Source: Streptomycetales bacterium
GTDB taxonomy: Bacteria > Actinomycetota > Actinomycetes > Prado026
Reading direction: 5' to 3'
Assembly (NCBI GenBank): GCA_025361995.1
Contig: JANYIP010000014.1
Coordinates: forward strand, 1 to 6,982
Length of the DNA: 6,982 nucleotides
Below are positions 6,180 to 6,982 of the stretch, one piece after another. Below the pieces are notes generated by a model. The model had not been told where the DNA came from and did no database searches. It was given only the letters and a program-made list of their open reading frames with translations. Position numbers and translations under genes: made by a program. The stretch's first letter is position 1. Each line of letters begins with the position of its first letter.

Positions 6180-6513
6180 GTGACGTTGTCGACGCCCGAA
6201 CAGTGGTGGCTGGGCTACCTCTTGCTGTGGATCTTCGTCTTTCCCTCCACCAGGTCCTCGACCACCTCATCGACAGCGCCACCGTGGCATCCCAGAACGT
6301 GCGCGGCTGGCTCAAGGCTGTCTGGGAGCGGCACCTGTCGTTCATGGACGACCGGGTGTCCTACCGGGCCCGGGTCGTCGCCGGCGTCGCCGCCTCGTGG
6401 AGGTCACCGAGCTCGACCCAAAGATCTGTCTCTTCTTCACCGGCGTGCACGAGCTGACCCTGGGGCTCCGGGGCATCGTCCTCGCCGCGCCGGCGTTCGC
6501 CGAAGACCAGTAG
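6180..6513 (+). pseudogene. Unrecognised coding-like segment broken across three frames
   Basis: Strong G/C third-position bias moves through all three forward frames. From a GTG at 6180 to about 6240 one frame reads TPEQWWLGYLLLWIFVFP, a membrane-segment-like stretch. From about 6240 to 6390 the -1 frame reads VLDHLIDSATVASQNVRG and, further on, HLSFMDDRVSYRARVVAGVA. From about 6395 the -1 frame again reads VEVTELDPKICLFFTGVHEL and later LRGIVLAAPAFAEDQ, ending at TAG 6511-6513. Both shifts go the same way, and adding one base at each would give a single frame of about 111 residues. I do not recognise the family; it looks like a small hydrophobic, possibly membrane-associated protein. It may be a pseudogene, or an intact gene with two single-base sequencing deletions in GC-rich or homopolymer sequence. 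The gene could begin upstream of 6180, since that frame is open from 5994. Confidence 0.4.
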
Positions 6514-6533
6514 GGGCATAACCAGACGGCTTA

Positions 6534-6562
6534 TTGACGGGGCCACGCGCAAGGAGCAGATT
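6534..6562 (+). promoter_or_regulatory. Candidate promoter of the secreted Ig-like protein gene
   Basis: TTGACG (6534-6539) matches the -35 consensus at five of six positions. It lies 17 bases before CAGATT (6557-6562), a weak -10. The spacing is ideal and the pair falls in the locally AT-richer gap before the ATG at 6595, which would give a leader of about 25 bases including the ribosome binding site. The poor -10 keeps confidence low. Confidence 0.35.
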
Positions 6563-6584
6563 GCAAGCAGCGGGGGCGCTCTGT

Positions 6585-6589
6585 GGAGG
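6585..6589 (+). promoter_or_regulatory. Ribosome binding site of the secreted Ig-like protein gene
   Basis: GGAGG sits 5 bases before the ATG at 6595, the strongest Shine-Dalgarno in the window. It decides the start in favour of this ATG over the in-frame GTG at 6583 and the out-of-frame ATG at 6599, whose frame closes after about 20 codons. Confidence 0.7.
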
Positions 6590-6594
6590 AACTC

Positions 6595-6982
6595 ATGCAT
6601 GCTCTCAGCGGTTCCGGACGGTTCGCGAGGCGACGTCTCGCCGTGGTCGTCGGAATGACGCTGGTGGCGGTGTCCGCGACGCTCGCGGCGCCGTCGTCGG
6701 CGCTGGCCATCGGCGACCCGAGCCCGCCGCAGTGCTTCGTCACCGCGACGCCCAACCCGTCGCCGCTGGGTTCGCCGGTGTCGTTCCGGTTCTTCGTGAG
6801 CACTGGGACCGACACCCCACCGGGACCCTTCGGCGTCGTCGCCTTCTTCGACGGAGCCTCCCTCCTCGAGAGCGACCCCCTGATCCCCGACGGCCTGACC
6901 GTCGACCACAGCTCGGTCACGGCGACGAGGTCCGACCTCTCCCAGGGCACCCACACGATCCGCGCCGTCCTCGCCACCCTGC
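6595..6982 (+). CDS. Secreted protein with bacterial Ig-like domain, 3' end beyond window
   Basis: The visible 129 residues start with a classical Sec signal peptide: a basic n-region (RFARRRL, 9-15), a hydrophobic core (about 16-32) and an ALA cleavage motif at 36-38, with the mature protein likely beginning IGDPSPPQ. From about residue 47 the pattern resembles bacterial Ig-like domains of the Big_3_5 type: TATPNPSPLGSPVSFRFFVS (50-69), then a GVVAFFDGASLL strand pair, and SQGTHTIRAVLATL near the window end. Such proteins usually carry several Ig-like repeats and a surface anchor or catalytic domain, none of which is visible here. The role would be at the cell surface or outside the cell. 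Cys47 lies just inside the mature part and does not form a lipobox at the cleavage site. The frame stays open to the last base, so length and C-terminal domains are unknown. Confidence 0.8.
   Translation, partial: MHALSGSGRFARRRLAVVVGMTLVAVSATLAAPSSALAIGDPSPPQCFVTATPNPSPLGSPVSFRFFVSTGTDTPPGPFGVVAFFDGASLLESDPLIPDGLTVDHSSVTATRSDLSQGTHTIRAVLATL

Noticed and set aside
5089..6345. Long - strand open frame (418 codons) through the carbonic anhydrase gene and the remnant region
   Set aside because: It is Ser/Arg/Ala/Thr-rich with no motifs, and its first half is antisense to an intact carbonic anhydrase. It would have been the only candidate gene for 5871-6179, but nothing supports it.
6599..6658. 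Alternative ATG at 6599 for the last gene
   Set aside because: Its frame closes after about 20 codons, whereas the ATG at 6595 gives a signal peptide and stays open to the window end.
1..6982. CRISPR array, tRNA/rRNA gene, insertion sequence or defence island
   Set aside because: No regularly spaced repeats, tRNA-like cloverleaf, transposase motif, terminal inverted repeats or nuclease/toxin motifs were seen on reading both strands.

Overview
The window is GC-rich with an almost fully G/C third codon position, uses GTG as well as ATG starts, packs genes with 4-base ATGA overlaps and shows a likely leaderless promoter. All of this, plus the protein families present, points to a chromosomal segment of a high-GC actinomycete. 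I cannot name the genus. All supported genes are on the + strand.

Layout. (1) Positions 2-1797: a two-gene unit with the C-terminal ~95% of a pseudouridine-5'-phosphate glycosidase (psuG, 5' end off the window) overlapped by a PfkB-family sugar/nucleoside kinase, the expected partner that makes pseudouridine 5'-phosphate. Together they would convert pseudouridine to uracil and ribose 5-phosphate. (2) Positions 1834-5764: a type IIA topoisomerase A subunit of the ParC-like kind (no GyrA box seen), then, each joined by an ATGA overlap, a sucrase/ferredoxin-like (Apd1/Aim32-type) thioredoxin-fold [2Fe-2S] protein and a beta-class carbonic anhydrase. A -10 element sits exactly where it would start transcription on the topoisomerase ATG. 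(3) Positions 5757-6513: a decayed-looking stretch. It holds the N-terminal stub of a YdeI/OmpD-associated-type protein, about 300 bases without a recognisable gene but with three closely packed hairpins, and a short coding-like segment whose codon bias jumps through all three forward frames, as in a frameshifted pseudogene. (4) Positions 6595-6982: the start of a secreted protein with a signal peptide and a bacterial Ig-like domain, which runs off the window.

The pseudouridine genes form a coherent catabolic pair. The topoisomerase, ferredoxin-like protein and carbonic anhydrase have no obvious biochemical link, yet their start/stop overlaps imply co-transcription and translational coupling. 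I see no phage, CRISPR, toxin-antitoxin or defence system. The least explained parts are that three-gene coupling, the uncharacterised ferredoxin-like protein, and the 5.87-6.51 kb remnant region.
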